A DNA stretch of 64,000 nucleotides from NCBI GenBank assembly GCA_963756525.1, contig CAVWNR010000001.1:310001-374000 (forward strand), written 5' to 3'. The translations under genes were made by a program, and so were the position numbers. Under the pieces are notes generated by a model. The model saw only the letters and a program-made list of their open reading frames with translations, did not search any database and had not been told where the DNA came from. Shown one piece after another: positions 1 through 8,934 of the stretch (its first letter is position 1; each line of letters opens with the position of its first letter). The DNA is from CAVWNR01 sp963756525 (GTDB lineage Bacteria; Actinomycetota; Actinomycetes; Mycobacteriales; Jatrophihabitantaceae).

Positions 1-1040
1 AGGCCGGAACGGTGCTCGCCACGGTGAGCTCGGCGGCGCTGCAGGCCGATCTCGCGCAGGCCCAGGCGACGCTCGCGAGCGACCAGGCGCGGGTCACCTC
101 GGACACCAACGCCGGCGCGTCCAGCACCCAGCTCGCCGCGGACAACGCCGCGGTGACGGCCGCGCAGGGTCAGGTCAGCGCGGCGCAGACCGCGTTGAGC
201 GAGGCGACGATGACCTCGCCGATCGACGGCGTCGTCGCCGCGGTCAACCTCACCGTCGGTCAGCAGGTCAGCGGCTCGGGCTCCTCGGGCACCGGCAGCT
301 CCGGCTCGGCCGGGTCCGGTTCGGGTGGGTCCGGTTCGGGCGGGTCCGGTTCGGGCTCCGGCGGTTCGGGCGCCGGGAGTGGCAACTCGGCTTCGTCGGC
401 CTCCTCGGCGGCCAGCGCCGCGTCCAGCTCGTCGTCAGACGCGCAGATCCAGGTGATCGGCACCGGCTCCTGGATCGTGAACGCGAGCGTCGACTCCACC
501 GGCGTCGGCTTGCTCACGACGGGCGACCAGGCAGAGATCGTGCCCGGCAGCACCGGCACTACGGTCTACGGCACGATCGCGTCCGTCGGCATCGTCGGCT
601 CGAACTCCTCGGGAGTGGCGACCTTCCCCGTCGTCATCGACATCACCGGGAACCCGTCCGGCATGCACGCCGGCGACACGGCGACCGTCACCCTGATCTA
701 CCGCCAGCTCTCGAACGTGCTGACCGTTCCGACCGCGGCCGTGCATGCCGTGGACGGCAAGCGGGTCGTGTACGTGATGGACGGCGGCAAGCAGGTCGCG
801 CGCACCGTGGGCGTCGGCGTCGCATCCGGCGGGCTGACGCAGATCACCTCGGGGATCTCCAGCGGCGAGCAGGTGGTCGTGCCGGTGGCGAGCCGAGCAC
901 CCGGCTCGGGCGCGAACTCGACGCGCACCAACCGCGGCACGTTCGGCGGGACCGGCGGCGGCTTCGGCGGCAGCGGTTTCGGCGGCGGTGGCGGATTCGG
1001 CGGTGGCGGGGGCACCGGGGTGACGAGAGGCGGCGGCTGA
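1..1040 (+). CDS. Efflux adaptor (HlyD/MacA-like membrane fusion protein), 5' truncated by window
   Basis: C-terminal part of a periplasmic-adaptor-type subunit. The reading frame is open from the first bases, so the true start lies outside the window. Visible order: a helical coiled-coil segment rich in Ala/Gln (about residues 10-65), a lipoyl-like strand (MTSPIDGVVAAVNL) with a long Gly/Ser linker at about 300-440 nt, then beta-barrel and membrane-proximal domains (VPTAAVHAVDGKRVVYVMDGG) and a Gly/Phe-rich tail. This order matches MacA/HlyD adaptors that work with MacB-like ABC permeases. It is followed 2 bp later by the ATPase gene, so it is the first visible gene of a five-gene operon. 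Actinobacteria lack a TolC outer-membrane partner, so the route and substrate are unknown. The Gly/Ser linker inside the lipoyl half is unusual. Confidence 0.85.
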   Translation, partial: AGTVLATVSSAALQADLAQAQATLASDQARVTSDTNAGASSTQLAADNAAVTAAQGQVSAAQTALSEATMTSPIDGVVAAVNLTVGQQVSGSGSSGTGSSGSAGSGSGGSGSGGSGSGSGGSGAGSGNSASSASSAASAASSSSSDAQIQVIGTGSWIVNASVDSTGVGLLTTGDQAEIVPGSTGTTVYGTIASVGIVGSNSSGVATFPVVIDITGNPSGMHAGDTATVTLIYRQLSNVLTVPTAAVHAVDGKRVVYVMDGGKQVARTVGVGVASGGLTQITSGISSGEQVVVPVASRAPGSGANSTRTNRGTFGGTGGGFGGSGFGGGGGFGGGGGTGVTRGGG

Positions 1041-1042
1041 GC

Positions 1043-1777
1043 GTGAGCACCGAGCCGATCACCGCGCCGCTCCCGCGCGCCGGCGGGACCGGTGACCCGG
1101 TCATCGAGCTGGCCGACGTTCGAAAGACCTACCAGAGCGGATCGCTGCGGGTGGAGGCGCTGCGGGGGATCACCCTGCGCATCGACGCGGGCGAGTACGT
1201 CGCGGTCATGGGCCCGTCCGGCTCGGGCAAGTCGACGCTGATGCACATCATCGGCTGCCTGGACGTGCCGACGCACGGCGCCTACCTGCTCGCCGGCGAG
1301 GACGTCGGCGAGATGAGCGAGGCCGAGCTCGCCGAGGTGCGCAATCGGCGGGTGGGTTTCGTCTTCCAGCAGTTCAACCTGCTGGCGTCGCTTTCGGCGT
1401 GGCGCAACGTCGAGCTGCCGCTCACGTACGCCGGCCTGCACCGCGAGGCCCGCAGGGCACGTGCCGTCGACGCGCTGAGTCGGGTCGGGCTCGCCGACCG
1501 GCTCGATCACCGGCCGGGCGAGCTGTCCGGCGGCCAGCAGCAGCGGGTCGCGGTGGCCCGCGCGGTGGTCAGCGACCCTGCGCTCATCCTCGCCGACGAG
1601 CCGACCGGCAACCTGGATTCCGGGTCCACCGAGGAAGCCCTGCAGCTCTTCGGCGACCTGCATGCGCAGGGCCGCACCATTGTGCTGATCACCCACGAGG
1701 CCGAGGTCGCGGCGCACGCGCGCCGCGTCGTGCGTCTTCGCGACGGGCTGGTCCAGTCCGACTCGGGCGTGGCCTAA
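1043..1777 (+). CDS. ABC transporter ATP-binding protein (MacB/LolD type)
   Basis: ATPase of a MacAB-like exporter, 244 aa with a GTG start. All nucleotide-binding motifs are present: Walker A GPSGSGKS (57-64), Q-loop at VFQQFN, signature LSGGQ (161-165), Walker B LILADEP with catalytic Glu186, and H-loop His218 (ITHE). Length and motif spacing match the LolD/MacB/FtsE family. It lies between the adaptor (2 bp upstream) and the permease, whose ATG overlaps this stop codon by one base (TAATG), which indicates translational coupling. The substrate cannot be read from sequence; peptides, lipids or drugs are typical of the family. Confidence 0.95.
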   Translation: MSTEPITAPLPRAGGTGDPVIELADVRKTYQSGSLRVEALRGITLRIDAGEYVAVMGPSGSGKSTLMHIIGCLDVPTHGAYLLAGEDVGEMSEAELAEVRNRRVGFVFQQFNLLASLSAWRNVELPLTYAGLHREARRARAVDALSRVGLADRLDHRPGELSGGQQQRVAVARAVVSDPALILADEPTGNLDSGSTEEALQLFGDLHAQGRTIVLITHEAEVAAHARRVVRLRDGLVQSDSGVA

Positions 1778-3009
1778 TGGGTTGGCTGGAGACGCTGCGC
1801 ACCGGGTGGGACGCGGTCCGCTCCCACCGCCTGCGCTCGGGGCTCACCACGCTCGGGATTCTGATCGGCATCGCCGCCGTGGTGCTGACGGTGGGGCTCG
1901 GCGAGGGCGCGCAGAAGCAGGTGAGCGCGCAGATCAACGCGCTCGGCAGCAACCTGCTGATCGTCTCGCCGGGCAGCACCACGAGCACGACCGGCATCCG
2001 CGGCGGGTTCGGTTCGGCGTCGACGCTGACCTTCCAGGACGCCACCGCGCTCGCCGGCTCCGACGGCACGCCGGACATCGCCGCGGCCGCACCCATCAAA
2101 CAGGCGTCCGAGGAGCTGGTCAACGGGTCGACGAACTGGACCACGACGGTCGTCGGCACGACCCCGCAGTGGCTGTCGGTGCGCGCCCGCAAGGTTACGT
2201 CCGGCCGGTTCCTCACCGACGCCGACGAGGCGAGCGACGCGGCGGTGACGGTGCTGGCGCCGACGACGGCGAGTGAGCTGTTCGGGTTCCTCGACCCGGT
2301 CGGGCAGAACGTGACGATCAACGGGATCCCGTTCACCGTGGTCGGCGTGTTGAACTCGGCTGGCTCGGACTCGACCAGCAACCTGGACGACCAAGCCATC
2401 GTGCCGTTCTCGACGGCCTCCACCAGGTTGATCGGCGGCGCGACGCGCAACGCGGCGTCGTCCATCTACATCCAGGCGAAGTCGCAGTCCACTCTGTCGG
2501 CGGCCTACCAGGAGGCCACCGCGGAGCTGCTCAACCTGCACTCCATCACGAACCCGACCGAGCCGGACTTCACGATCACGACGCAGCAGTCGCTGCTGAC
2601 GACGGCCACCTCGGTGAGCAAGACGCTGACCATCCTGCTGGCGAGCATCGCCGCGCTGTCCCTGCTGGTCGGCGGCATCGGCGTCATGAACATCATGTTG
2701 GTGTCGGTCACCGAGCGCACGCGTGAAATCGGGCTGCGCAAGGCAATCGGCGCGACACCGTCCGCGATCCGCCGGCAGTTCCTGGTCGAGGCGTCGGTGC
2801 TCGGTCTCGCCGGAGGGGTGCTCGGCGCGGCGCTCGGCATCGTCGGCGCGATCGTGCTGCCGCACTTCATCTCCAACCCGATCACGATCTCGCCCAGCGC
2901 GACGGTGCTGGCCATCGTCGTCGCCGTCGCGATCGGCGTCGTGTTCGGTGTCTATCCCGCCAGCCGGGCGGCTCGGCTCGCGCCCATCGACGCTCTACGC
3001 AGTGAGTGA
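1777..3009 (+). CDS. ABC transporter permease (MacB/FtsX-like)
   Basis: 410-aa membrane permease. The start was chosen because the ATG overlaps the preceding TAA and an N-terminal transmembrane helix begins soon after (LRSGLTTLGILIGIAAVVLT). A large extracytoplasmic MacB_PCD domain spans about 60-285. Three C-terminal helices follow with the FtsX core (GGIGVMNIMLVSVTERTREI) typical of MacB. The periplasmic domain carries the usual 'ALGSNLLIVSPG' opening. It should form a homodimer with two copies of the upstream ATPase and be linked to one or both adaptors encoded around it. The substrate is unknown. Confidence 0.94.
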   Translation: MGWLETLRTGWDAVRSHRLRSGLTTLGILIGIAAVVLTVGLGEGAQKQVSAQINALGSNLLIVSPGSTTSTTGIRGGFGSASTLTFQDATALAGSDGTPDIAAAAPIKQASEELVNGSTNWTTTVVGTTPQWLSVRARKVTSGRFLTDADEASDAAVTVLAPTTASELFGFLDPVGQNVTINGIPFTVVGVLNSAGSDSTSNLDDQAIVPFSTASTRLIGGATRNAASSIYIQAKSQSTLSAAYQEATAELLNLHSITNPTEPDFTITTQQSLLTTATSVSKTLTILLASIAALSLLVGGIGVMNIMLVSVTERTREIGLRKAIGATPSAIRRQFLVEASVLGLAGGVLGAALGIVGAIVLPHFISNPITISPSATVLAIVVAVAIGVVFGVYPASRAARLAPIDALRSE

Positions 3010-3019
3010 GGAAGCCCTG

Positions 3020-3904
3020 ATGGCAAAGCTTGATCACGAGATGCCGACGTGGCGGCGGCCCCGGCTGTTCGTCGTCGGAGTCGTCGGAGGCGTCGCGCTG
3101 CTCGCGACCACGCTCCTTGCAGCGTGCGGCGGCGGCTCGTCCAAGTCCCCGGCGGCCGGAAGCTCGCCCTCGCCTGCCGCTGCGCAGTCGACCGGGAGTT
3201 CCGGTCGGGTCGGCGGCACGGTGCCGCCGGGCACGTTCGGCACCGCGGCCGCCGTGTCGCCCGGCAGCGTCGAGGTGCAGAACCCGAGCACCGGCCAGGT
3301 GACCGTCAAGTACACGGCGAGCACGAAGTTCAGCCAGACGAAGAGCGTCAGCGAGTCGGCGGTCACGGCCGGCGAGTGCGTCACCGCGGCCGCCGCCGCT
3401 TCCTCCGGCAGCAGCTCGTCGGCGGCTGCGCCGACCAGCCGACCCACGTCGTTCACCGCGACCACCGTGGCGATCAGCAAGCCGGTGAACGGCAGCTGCG
3501 CCGGCGTCGCCGGATTCGGCGGTGGCGCCGGCCGGACCCGTCCGAGCGGCGCGCCGAGCAGCTTCCCGACCGGCGCACGAACGTCCGGCGCCGCGCGGCC
3601 AGGCGCGTTCGGCGACTTCGCGACCGGAAAGGTCACCTCGGTGTCCGGTTCGACGATCGTGCTGCAGGTCAGCGACCGGGCGACCAAGGCCACCAGGACC
3701 GACACGATCACCGTGACGCCCAGCACGCGCTACACCGAGACTGTCGCCGCCACGTCGGCCGCGTTGAAGGTCGGTGAGTGCATCACGGCGAGCGGGCCGA
3801 GCGACTCCACCGGCGCGGTGACCGCCAACCGCATCGGTGTCAGCACGCCGGGGTCGAATGGTTGCACGGCCGGCTTCGGCCGCCGCGGCGGTGCGAATGG
3901 CTAG
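3020..3904 (+). CDS. Secreted lipoprotein with DUF5666-like repeats
   Basis: 294 aa. An N-terminal signal sequence ends in a lipobox (LLAAC, Cys about residue 36), so a lipidated protein anchored outside the membrane is predicted. A Ser/Ala/Pro-rich linker follows, then two related beta-rich units resembling DUF5666: one around VEVQNPSTGQVTVKY and one around GKVTSVSGSTIVLQV. Each ends in a '...GECVTA/GECITA...' strand. The start ATG lies 10 bp after the permease stop and the 3' end overlaps the next gene, so it is cotranscribed with the exporter. A role as an accessory or substrate-binding component is inference. Confidence 0.72.
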   Translation: MAKLDHEMPTWRRPRLFVVGVVGGVALLATTLLAACGGGSSKSPAAGSSPSPAAAQSTGSSGRVGGTVPPGTFGTAAAVSPGSVEVQNPSTGQVTVKYTASTKFSQTKSVSESAVTAGECVTAAAAASSGSSSSAAAPTSRPTSFTATTVAISKPVNGSCAGVAGFGGGAGRTRPSGAPSSFPTGARTSGAARPGAFGDFATGKVTSVSGSTIVLQVSDRATKATRTDTITVTPSTRYTETVAATSAALKVGECITASGPSDSTGAVTANRIGVSTPGSNGCTAGFGRRGGANG

Positions 3905-5999
3905 TTCCGGGCGAACCGCCGCACACCGTCGCAGCCGCCGCCGGGCGCTGATCGGCGCCGGGGTCGCGGTCGCTGTCGCCGGCGCGGGTGGCGGCGCGGC
4001 CTGGGCGATGACCGGCGACTCCGGGCCGCATTTCCGGCTCGCCACCGCGGCTGACGGCTCGGTGACCCAGCTGGTGACGTCGGTGGGCGCCGTCGAGTCG
4101 GTCAACAAGGCCAGCGTGTCGTTCCCCGTCTCGGGGAAGGTCGCGTCGGTGGCGGTCACCGTAGGTCAGCAGGTCGTCGTGGGGCAGCGGTTGGCCAGTC
4201 TCGACACCTCGTCACTGACCCAGCAGGTCAACACCGCGACAGCCTCGCTCGCCCAGGCTGAGCAGGCCCTGGCCACCGACGAGGCCAGCCAGACCGGTTC
4301 CACCACGAGCTCATCGACGTCCTCTACGTCTTCGGGCACGACGACGGCCGACTCGGCGGACCACGCCACCGACTCCGCCTACGTCACCCCGCTGACCGCC
4401 GCGCGCCCGACGCCTTCACCCACGGCCGCGGGCGCGGCATCCTCAGGCACGAAGGCGTCCGCCGGCAGCGCCTCAGCGAAGACCGCTGTTACGCAGGCCC
4501 AGAACGCCGTCAAGGCCGCTCAGACCGATGTCACGAAAATCGAGAAGTCACTGGACGGAGCGCTGATCGGCCAAGGTGATCTTAAGACGCTCGATGACGC
4601 TTGCGCACCGACGTCATCGCGACAGGAAACATTCACAGCGGCGCCCTCCATCGCGACGGGACAGACGACAGGGACGATCAACGGTTCTGCATATGTGGGC
4701 GACACGGCCAACCCGGCCGACACAGTCAGCTATTCGGAAAGCGGATCATCACAGTCCACACAAGTAACCCTGAAGCCTGATGGGAGCTTCGTTGTCACTG
4801 GCCTGTCTGCCGGTCTATACACCTTCACGATCACTGCGAAGGTCGTCGATGCGGGTACCTGTGCGGATGCGATCAGCACCGTCATCGGCAAGGCGCAGCA
4901 ACCGGCCGATGCGACGCAATCGCTGCAGGACCTCGGTCAGCAGCTCGCCACTGCGCAGCGTTCCCTGACAGCCGCTCTCGCCGATCTCGCGAAAGCGCAG
5001 CAGAGCGCTGGCAGCACGTCGACGACGCCGGGCGGCCAGTCCACTGGCGGCGCGAAAACGGGCTCCAGCGGCTCACGGGGAACGGGCGGATCGTCGTCTG
5101 GTCCTTCAGGGTCATCGGGCACCTACAGCGGCTCACGCTCTCAGCAGGGGAGTGGCAAGTCGGCAGCCCCTTCCGGAGTTAGCGCCGGGGCGTCCGCCGG
5201 ACGCAGCGCGAGCAGCGGCGGCAGCGCTACGTCCGCCGGCAGCGCCAAGTCGACCGGCGGCAAGACGAGCCAGCCCGCTACCGCGCAGCAGCTCGCCGCG
5301 GACCAGGCGCAGATCGATGCTGCCAACGCCAACCTCACCATGGCCAAGCAGAACCTGGCGCAGGGCGTCCTGGTCAGCCCGATCGCCGGCACCGTGGCCT
5401 CCGTCGGGCTCACCGCGGGCGGCAGCGCAGGCAGCGCTTCGGTCACCGTCGTCGGGCCCGGTAACCACGAGGTCGACACCACCGTGTCGCTGAACGACAT
5501 CGCGCTGCTGAGAGTCGGGCAGTCTGCACGCGTCGCCGTCGACGGGATCAGCACGCCGCTCACCGGCACCGTGACCTCGATCGGCGTCCTCGGCACCACC
5601 ACCGGCTCGTCCACCACCTACCCGGTCACGATCAGCCTGCAACCGTCCGCAGCCAAGCTCTTCGACGGCAGCGGCGCAACGGTCGCGATCACGACCAGCC
5701 AGGTCAACGGCGTGTTGACCGTGCCGAGTTCGGCGGTCCACTCGCTCGGCACGCTGCGCACCGTGATCGTGCTGCGCGACGGCAAGACCTCGACGAGCAG
5801 GGTGACAGTCGGCGCGGTCGGACCGGACCGCACCCAGATCACGTCTGGGCTCACGACCGGTCAGCAGGTCGTCATCGCCGAGCTCAGCGCGCCCATCCCG
5901 AGTAGCAGCACAACCACGGGTATCGGCAGGCGGCTCGGCGTCACCGGCGTGACCGGCGTGACGGGGGTGGGCGTCACCGGAACCCGGCGCGGCGGCTGA
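3897..5999 (+). CDS. Second efflux adaptor subunit (HlyD/MacA family) with an inserted domain
   Basis: 700 aa from the ATG that overlaps the lipoprotein 3' end; a GTG two codons upstream is an alternative. One N-terminal transmembrane helix (ALIGAGVAVAVAGAG) is followed by a lipoyl half-motif (ASVSFPVSGKVASVAVTVGQQV), a coiled-coil hairpin, and the second lipoyl half (VLVSPIAGTVASVGL). Beta-barrel and membrane-proximal segments (VLTVPSSAVHSLGTLRTVIV) follow, with a Gly/Thr-Val repeat tail. The hairpin is interrupted at about residues 220-326 by a beta-rich insert containing GSFVVTGLSAGLYTFTI, flanked by Ser/Thr-rich linkers. The insert is visibly less GC-rich than its surroundings. Two adaptor genes bracketing one ATPase-permease pair is notable. 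Confidence 0.85.
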   Translation: MASSGRTAAHRRSRRRALIGAGVAVAVAGAGGGAAWAMTGDSGPHFRLATAADGSVTQLVTSVGAVESVNKASVSFPVSGKVASVAVTVGQQVVVGQRLASLDTSSLTQQVNTATASLAQAEQALATDEASQTGSTTSSSTSSTSSGTTTADSADHATDSAYVTPLTAARPTPSPTAAGAASSGTKASAGSASAKTAVTQAQNAVKAAQTDVTKIEKSLDGALIGQGDLKTLDDACAPTSSRQETFTAAPSIATGQTTGTINGSAYVGDTANPADTVSYSESGSSQSTQVTLKPDGSFVVTGLSAGLYTFTITAKVVDAGTCADAISTVIGKAQQPADATQSLQDLGQQLATAQRSLTAALADLAKAQQSAGSTSTTPGGQSTGGAKTGSSGSRGTGGSSSGPSGSSGTYSGSRSQQGSGKSAAPSGVSAGASAGRSASSGGSATSAGSAKSTGGKTSQPATAQQLAADQAQIDAANANLTMAKQNLAQGVLVSPIAGTVASVGLTAGGSAGSASVTVVGPGNHEVDTTVSLNDIALLRVGQSARVAVDGISTPLTGTVTSIGVLGTTTGSSTTYPVTISLQPSAAKLFDGSGATVAITTSQVNGVLTVPSSAVHSLGTLRTVIVLRDGKTSTSRVTVGAVGPDRTQITSGLTTGQQVVIAELSAPIPSSSTTTGIGRRLGVTGVTGVTGVGVTGTRRGG

Positions 6000-6010
6000 A
6001 GCCCTTCGGG

Positions 6011-6898
6011 TCAGGACCCGACCAGGGTCCACAGCCACGTCGGGCCGACCGCTACCGCGCCGGCCGGGAGTCGATCCCGAAGCCCCCGGTCGGCGGTGAC
6101 GACGACAACTTGTGCACCGGCCCGCCGCCCCGCCGCGGCCTGCTGGGCGATCTCGGTGTCACCGTCGGCCGGAGCGGCGTGGACGCGCAGTGCCGCGTCC
6201 CACCACAGCGCGCGAGGATCGGGGGGATCGGCGGCGGCCGGTCCTGCGGCGCCCTCCACCACCATCACGACATGGGGCAGTAGGCGGCTCAGGCCGCCGG
6301 AGTCGAGCCCGCGCGGCAAGTCGGCCGCGGGCACCCCGGCACGTGCCAGGGCGCCCAGTTGGCGACGCAGGCGGCGAGCCGCGCCGAGCCGGTCGCGCCA
6401 CCAGCCGTCCGGGCGCGCGCCGACCACGTTCGCGGCATCGACGACGAGGCACAGCGGCGGCGGCGCCGCGCACAGTTGCGGCCAGCTCGCGGCGAGGCCC
6501 TCGTGCAGCGGGAGTTGCGCGATCCGCTCGCGCGGCCACCAGCGGACCTCGGTGCTCTCGGCGTTGGCGGCCCGCGGGCTCACCGGCCCGCGCGGGCTGG
6601 CCAGCACCGTCGTGTACGACCAGCCGCCGTGGTCGTCCACCCAGATGCCGGTGGGCGTGATCGCCGAGGCGGCGATCTCCGCCTCTTCCGCGGCCTCCCG
6701 CAGGGCGGTCGTCACCGAGTCCTCGCGGCTGTCGCGGGCGCCTCCGGGAAGCCCCCACGTGCCGCCCTCGTGCGTCCACGGCGCGCGGTGCTGCAGCACC
6801 GCACGCTGCCCGTCGGCGATAAGCAGGCCGGCCGCCCCGAAACGACCCCAGTGCCGGTGGCCGGCCGCGCAGTGCACCCATCCGTCGCCGTCGCCCAT
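6011..6898 (-). CDS. Nudix hydrolase fused to a NYN/PIN-like domain
   Basis: 295 aa, starting at MGDGDGW, where family similarity begins. The N-terminal half is a Nudix domain with the box GG(x)5E(x)7REAAEEAEI and the 'HWGRFGAAGLLI' opening seen in actinobacterial Nudix proteins. It would hydrolyse a nucleoside-diphosphate-linked substrate using divalent metal. The C-terminal half (about 155-295) reads LCLVVDAANVVG ... VVVVTADRGLRDRL, the layout of NYN/PIN-type nuclease folds, with acidic residues at the first strand and in TADRG. The substrate of either domain is not predictable. It runs antisense to the exporter operon and divergently from the next gene. Confidence 0.75.
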   Translation of the reverse strand: MGDGDGWVHCAAGHRHWGRFGAAGLLIADGQRAVLQHRAPWTHEGGTWGLPGGARDSREDSVTTALREAAEEAEIAASAITPTGIWVDDHGGWSYTTVLASPRGPVSPRAANAESTEVRWWPRERIAQLPLHEGLAASWPQLCAAPPPLCLVVDAANVVGARPDGWWRDRLGAARRLRRQLGALARAGVPAADLPRGLDSGGLSRLLPHVVMVVEGAAGPAAADPPDPRALWWDAALRVHAAPADGDTEIAQQAAAGRRAGAQVVVVTADRGLRDRLPAGAVAVGPTWLWTLVGS

Positions 6899-7101
6899 GG
6901 ATGCGCCCCTGTGCCGGTAGGAGGTCGACGTCGGCCCGCCAGGTCGCCTCTCGGCGGAAGGCCGCTCGCGGCGGCGAATGTGGGACCGGGGGCCATGGAT
7001 CGGGCCGACGCCGGCCTCCACCGTACCTGGCTGTCCGGCGCGAGCAGCGCGCCGCCGTATCGTGAGCGGGTGCGTTACCGACCCGCGGCTCGGAGATCGG
7101 C

Positions 7102-7731
7102 GTGAGCGCCGCAGGTCGGCGCGCCCACCGGCCGGTGCGCTATGCCGACCTCACCGGGCTCATCGACGCCGCCGGCGGCACCCACCAGCCCACCCGGGGC
7201 GAGATCGCCGCGGCCACGGCGTCGGTGGTGATCGCCGCGGGGCGCCGGGAATCGACCGCGGACGGCGCCGGACCATCCCCCGAGTGGCTCGTCGGGCTGG
7301 CCGATGTCGTCGGCATCGACACCCTCGCCGCGCTGTGGCGCGACGCCGAGCCGGACAGTCTGCCGGGTGCGCTGTGGACGCTGTACCTGCTCCGGCAGTG
7401 GTGCCGGACGCAGAGCGACGAGGTCACCCGCCTGTGGCGCGGCGGTGAGCCGTATGCGCCCGCCGACGCCGTCGTGGCCGGAGTCGGGATGCACGGCGAC
7501 CGCGACGCGATTCGCGGGCTCGCCGACGCGATCCTGGCCGGCGCCTACGTGGGTGACTTCGCGGTGGCGCTGGAGCGGGCGGCGGCGTTCTTCCGGGTCG
7601 TGGCCGCCGGCCGACGAGAGGTCTCGCCCGACCAGGCAGACGCCGAGCTGGCGATGGCCGCGCGCAACGAGCGCGCGGCGCGCGACCTTGCGTCCGCGGC
7701 GCGAGCGTGGCGGGCCGGCATCCTGCACTGA
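7102..7731 (+). CDS. Conserved actinobacterial hypothetical protein
   Basis: 209 aa, GTG start. I do not recognise a named domain. It is soluble and mostly alpha-helical, with no signal peptide or membrane segment. It has an acidic-aromatic centre (LPGALWTLYLLRQWC) and an Ala/Arg-rich C-terminal helix. Normal codon usage with strong third-position G/C supports it as a real gene. It lies divergent from the Nudix gene and 121 bp upstream of the DUF4192 gene in the same orientation. No function is assigned. Confidence 0.6.
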   Translation: MSAAGRRAHRPVRYADLTGLIDAAGGTHQPTRGEIAAATASVVIAAGRRESTADGAGPSPEWLVGLADVVGIDTLAALWRDAEPDSLPGALWTLYLLRQWCRTQSDEVTRLWRGGEPYAPADAVVAGVGMHGDRDAIRGLADAILAGAYVGDFAVALERAAAFFRVVAAGRREVSPDQADAELAMAARNERAARDLASAARAWRAGILH

Positions 7732-7852
7732 CGCCCGCCCGGTACCACGGCCCACCGACACATGCCGCACCCCCCATCCACAGGTCACCCCGGCGTCCAC
7801 AGATCGCCGAAACGTCTAGGTCGGGCATCCCCGCGTCGCCAGACTCGCTCCC

Positions 7853-8875
7853 ATGACCGACGCAATCTCCGCCCGCCCGGTGCTGCGGGTGCGCCAGCCC
7901 GGCGAGTTCATCGAAACCATCCCCTACCTGCTCGGCTTTCACCCGCGGCAGAGCCTGGTGCTCGTCGGCCTCTGCGGCAGTCGGGTCGTCGTTACCGCGC
8001 GGGTCGACCTCACCGACGCGCCCGCGGTGGCGGAATCGACCATCGAGACGATCCTTCGTGGGGGCGCCACCCAGGCGGTCGCCGTCGTGTACGACGACGG
8101 GCACGATCCGGGCGCGGCGTCCCTTCCTTGGCGCGCGCTCGTCGACCAGCTCGGCGAGGTGGCAGCAGGCTTGGGCGCCGAGCTAGCCGACGCGCTGCTC
8201 GTCGACGGTCAGCGCTGGTGGTCCTACACGTGCGACGACCCCTCTTGCTGCCCACCGCAGGGGCGTCCGCTGCCCGGCGACGCGTCGGTCAGCGCGGCGA
8301 CGGCGACCTATGCGGGCCTGGTCGCGCTACCCGAACGGGCAGACGTCGAGGCCCTGTTATCACCGGAGCCCGACGAGAGCCGCGAAGCGCTGGTGCCGCT
8401 GCTCGCCGGACACGAGAACGACGCGGTGCAGGCGGTATTGGCGGGTCGGATGGCACGGCATCGGCGCGCCGCCAAGCGCGCCGTCTTCGCCGCCGCTCGC
8501 GACGCCGACCGATCGCTGTTCCCCGCCGGTAGCCGCGCCTGCCGTGAGGACGAGCTGTGCCGGTACGCGATCGCGCTGGGCGAGATCACCATCCGCGATG
8601 CGGTGTGGGTGGCGGTCGACCAGCGCCGCCTGGACGGGCGAGCGCTCTGGCAGGAGATGGCGCGACGGCTGCCGGCGCCTTACGACGCCGCTGCGCTGTT
8701 CCTGTTCGGCTGGGCGCACTGGCGGGAAGGAAACGGCACCCTGGCGAGCATCGCCGCCGAGCGGGCGCTGTCCAGCGATCCGGCCTACCGTGCCGCCGGG
8801 CTGCTGATGGGCGCCGTCGTGAACGGCGTCAACCCGCACCAGGTTCCGCGGCTGCGACTGCCGAGGCCCGCGTGA
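7853..8875 (+). CDS. DUF4192 domain-containing protein
   Basis: 340 aa with an ATG start. The N-terminus (VLRVRQPGEFIETIPYLLGFHPRQSLVLVGL) and the central 'WWSYTCDDPSCCPPQGRPL' segment are characteristic of the DUF4192 family found throughout Actinobacteria. Two closely spaced Cys pairs sit in that central motif. The C-terminal third is helical and TPR-like (AALFLFGWAHWREGNGTLASIAAERAL). No biochemical role is established to my knowledge. It is convergent with gltD. Confidence 0.85.
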   Translation: MTDAISARPVLRVRQPGEFIETIPYLLGFHPRQSLVLVGLCGSRVVVTARVDLTDAPAVAESTIETILRGGATQAVAVVYDDGHDPGAASLPWRALVDQLGEVAAGLGAELADALLVDGQRWWSYTCDDPSCCPPQGRPLPGDASVSAATATYAGLVALPERADVEALLSPEPDESREALVPLLAGHENDAVQAVLAGRMARHRRAAKRAVFAAARDADRSLFPAGSRACREDELCRYAIALGEITIRDAVWVAVDQRRLDGRALWQEMARRLPAPYDAAALFLFGWAHWREGNGTLASIAAERALSSDPAYRAAGLLMGAVVNGVNPHQVPRLRLPRPA

Positions 8876-8934
8876 GCGCGGTACCCGACGCCGCCGCTGC
8901 GGGTAGGCCGCCTGGCTCTGGCGGCAGGCGGGTG

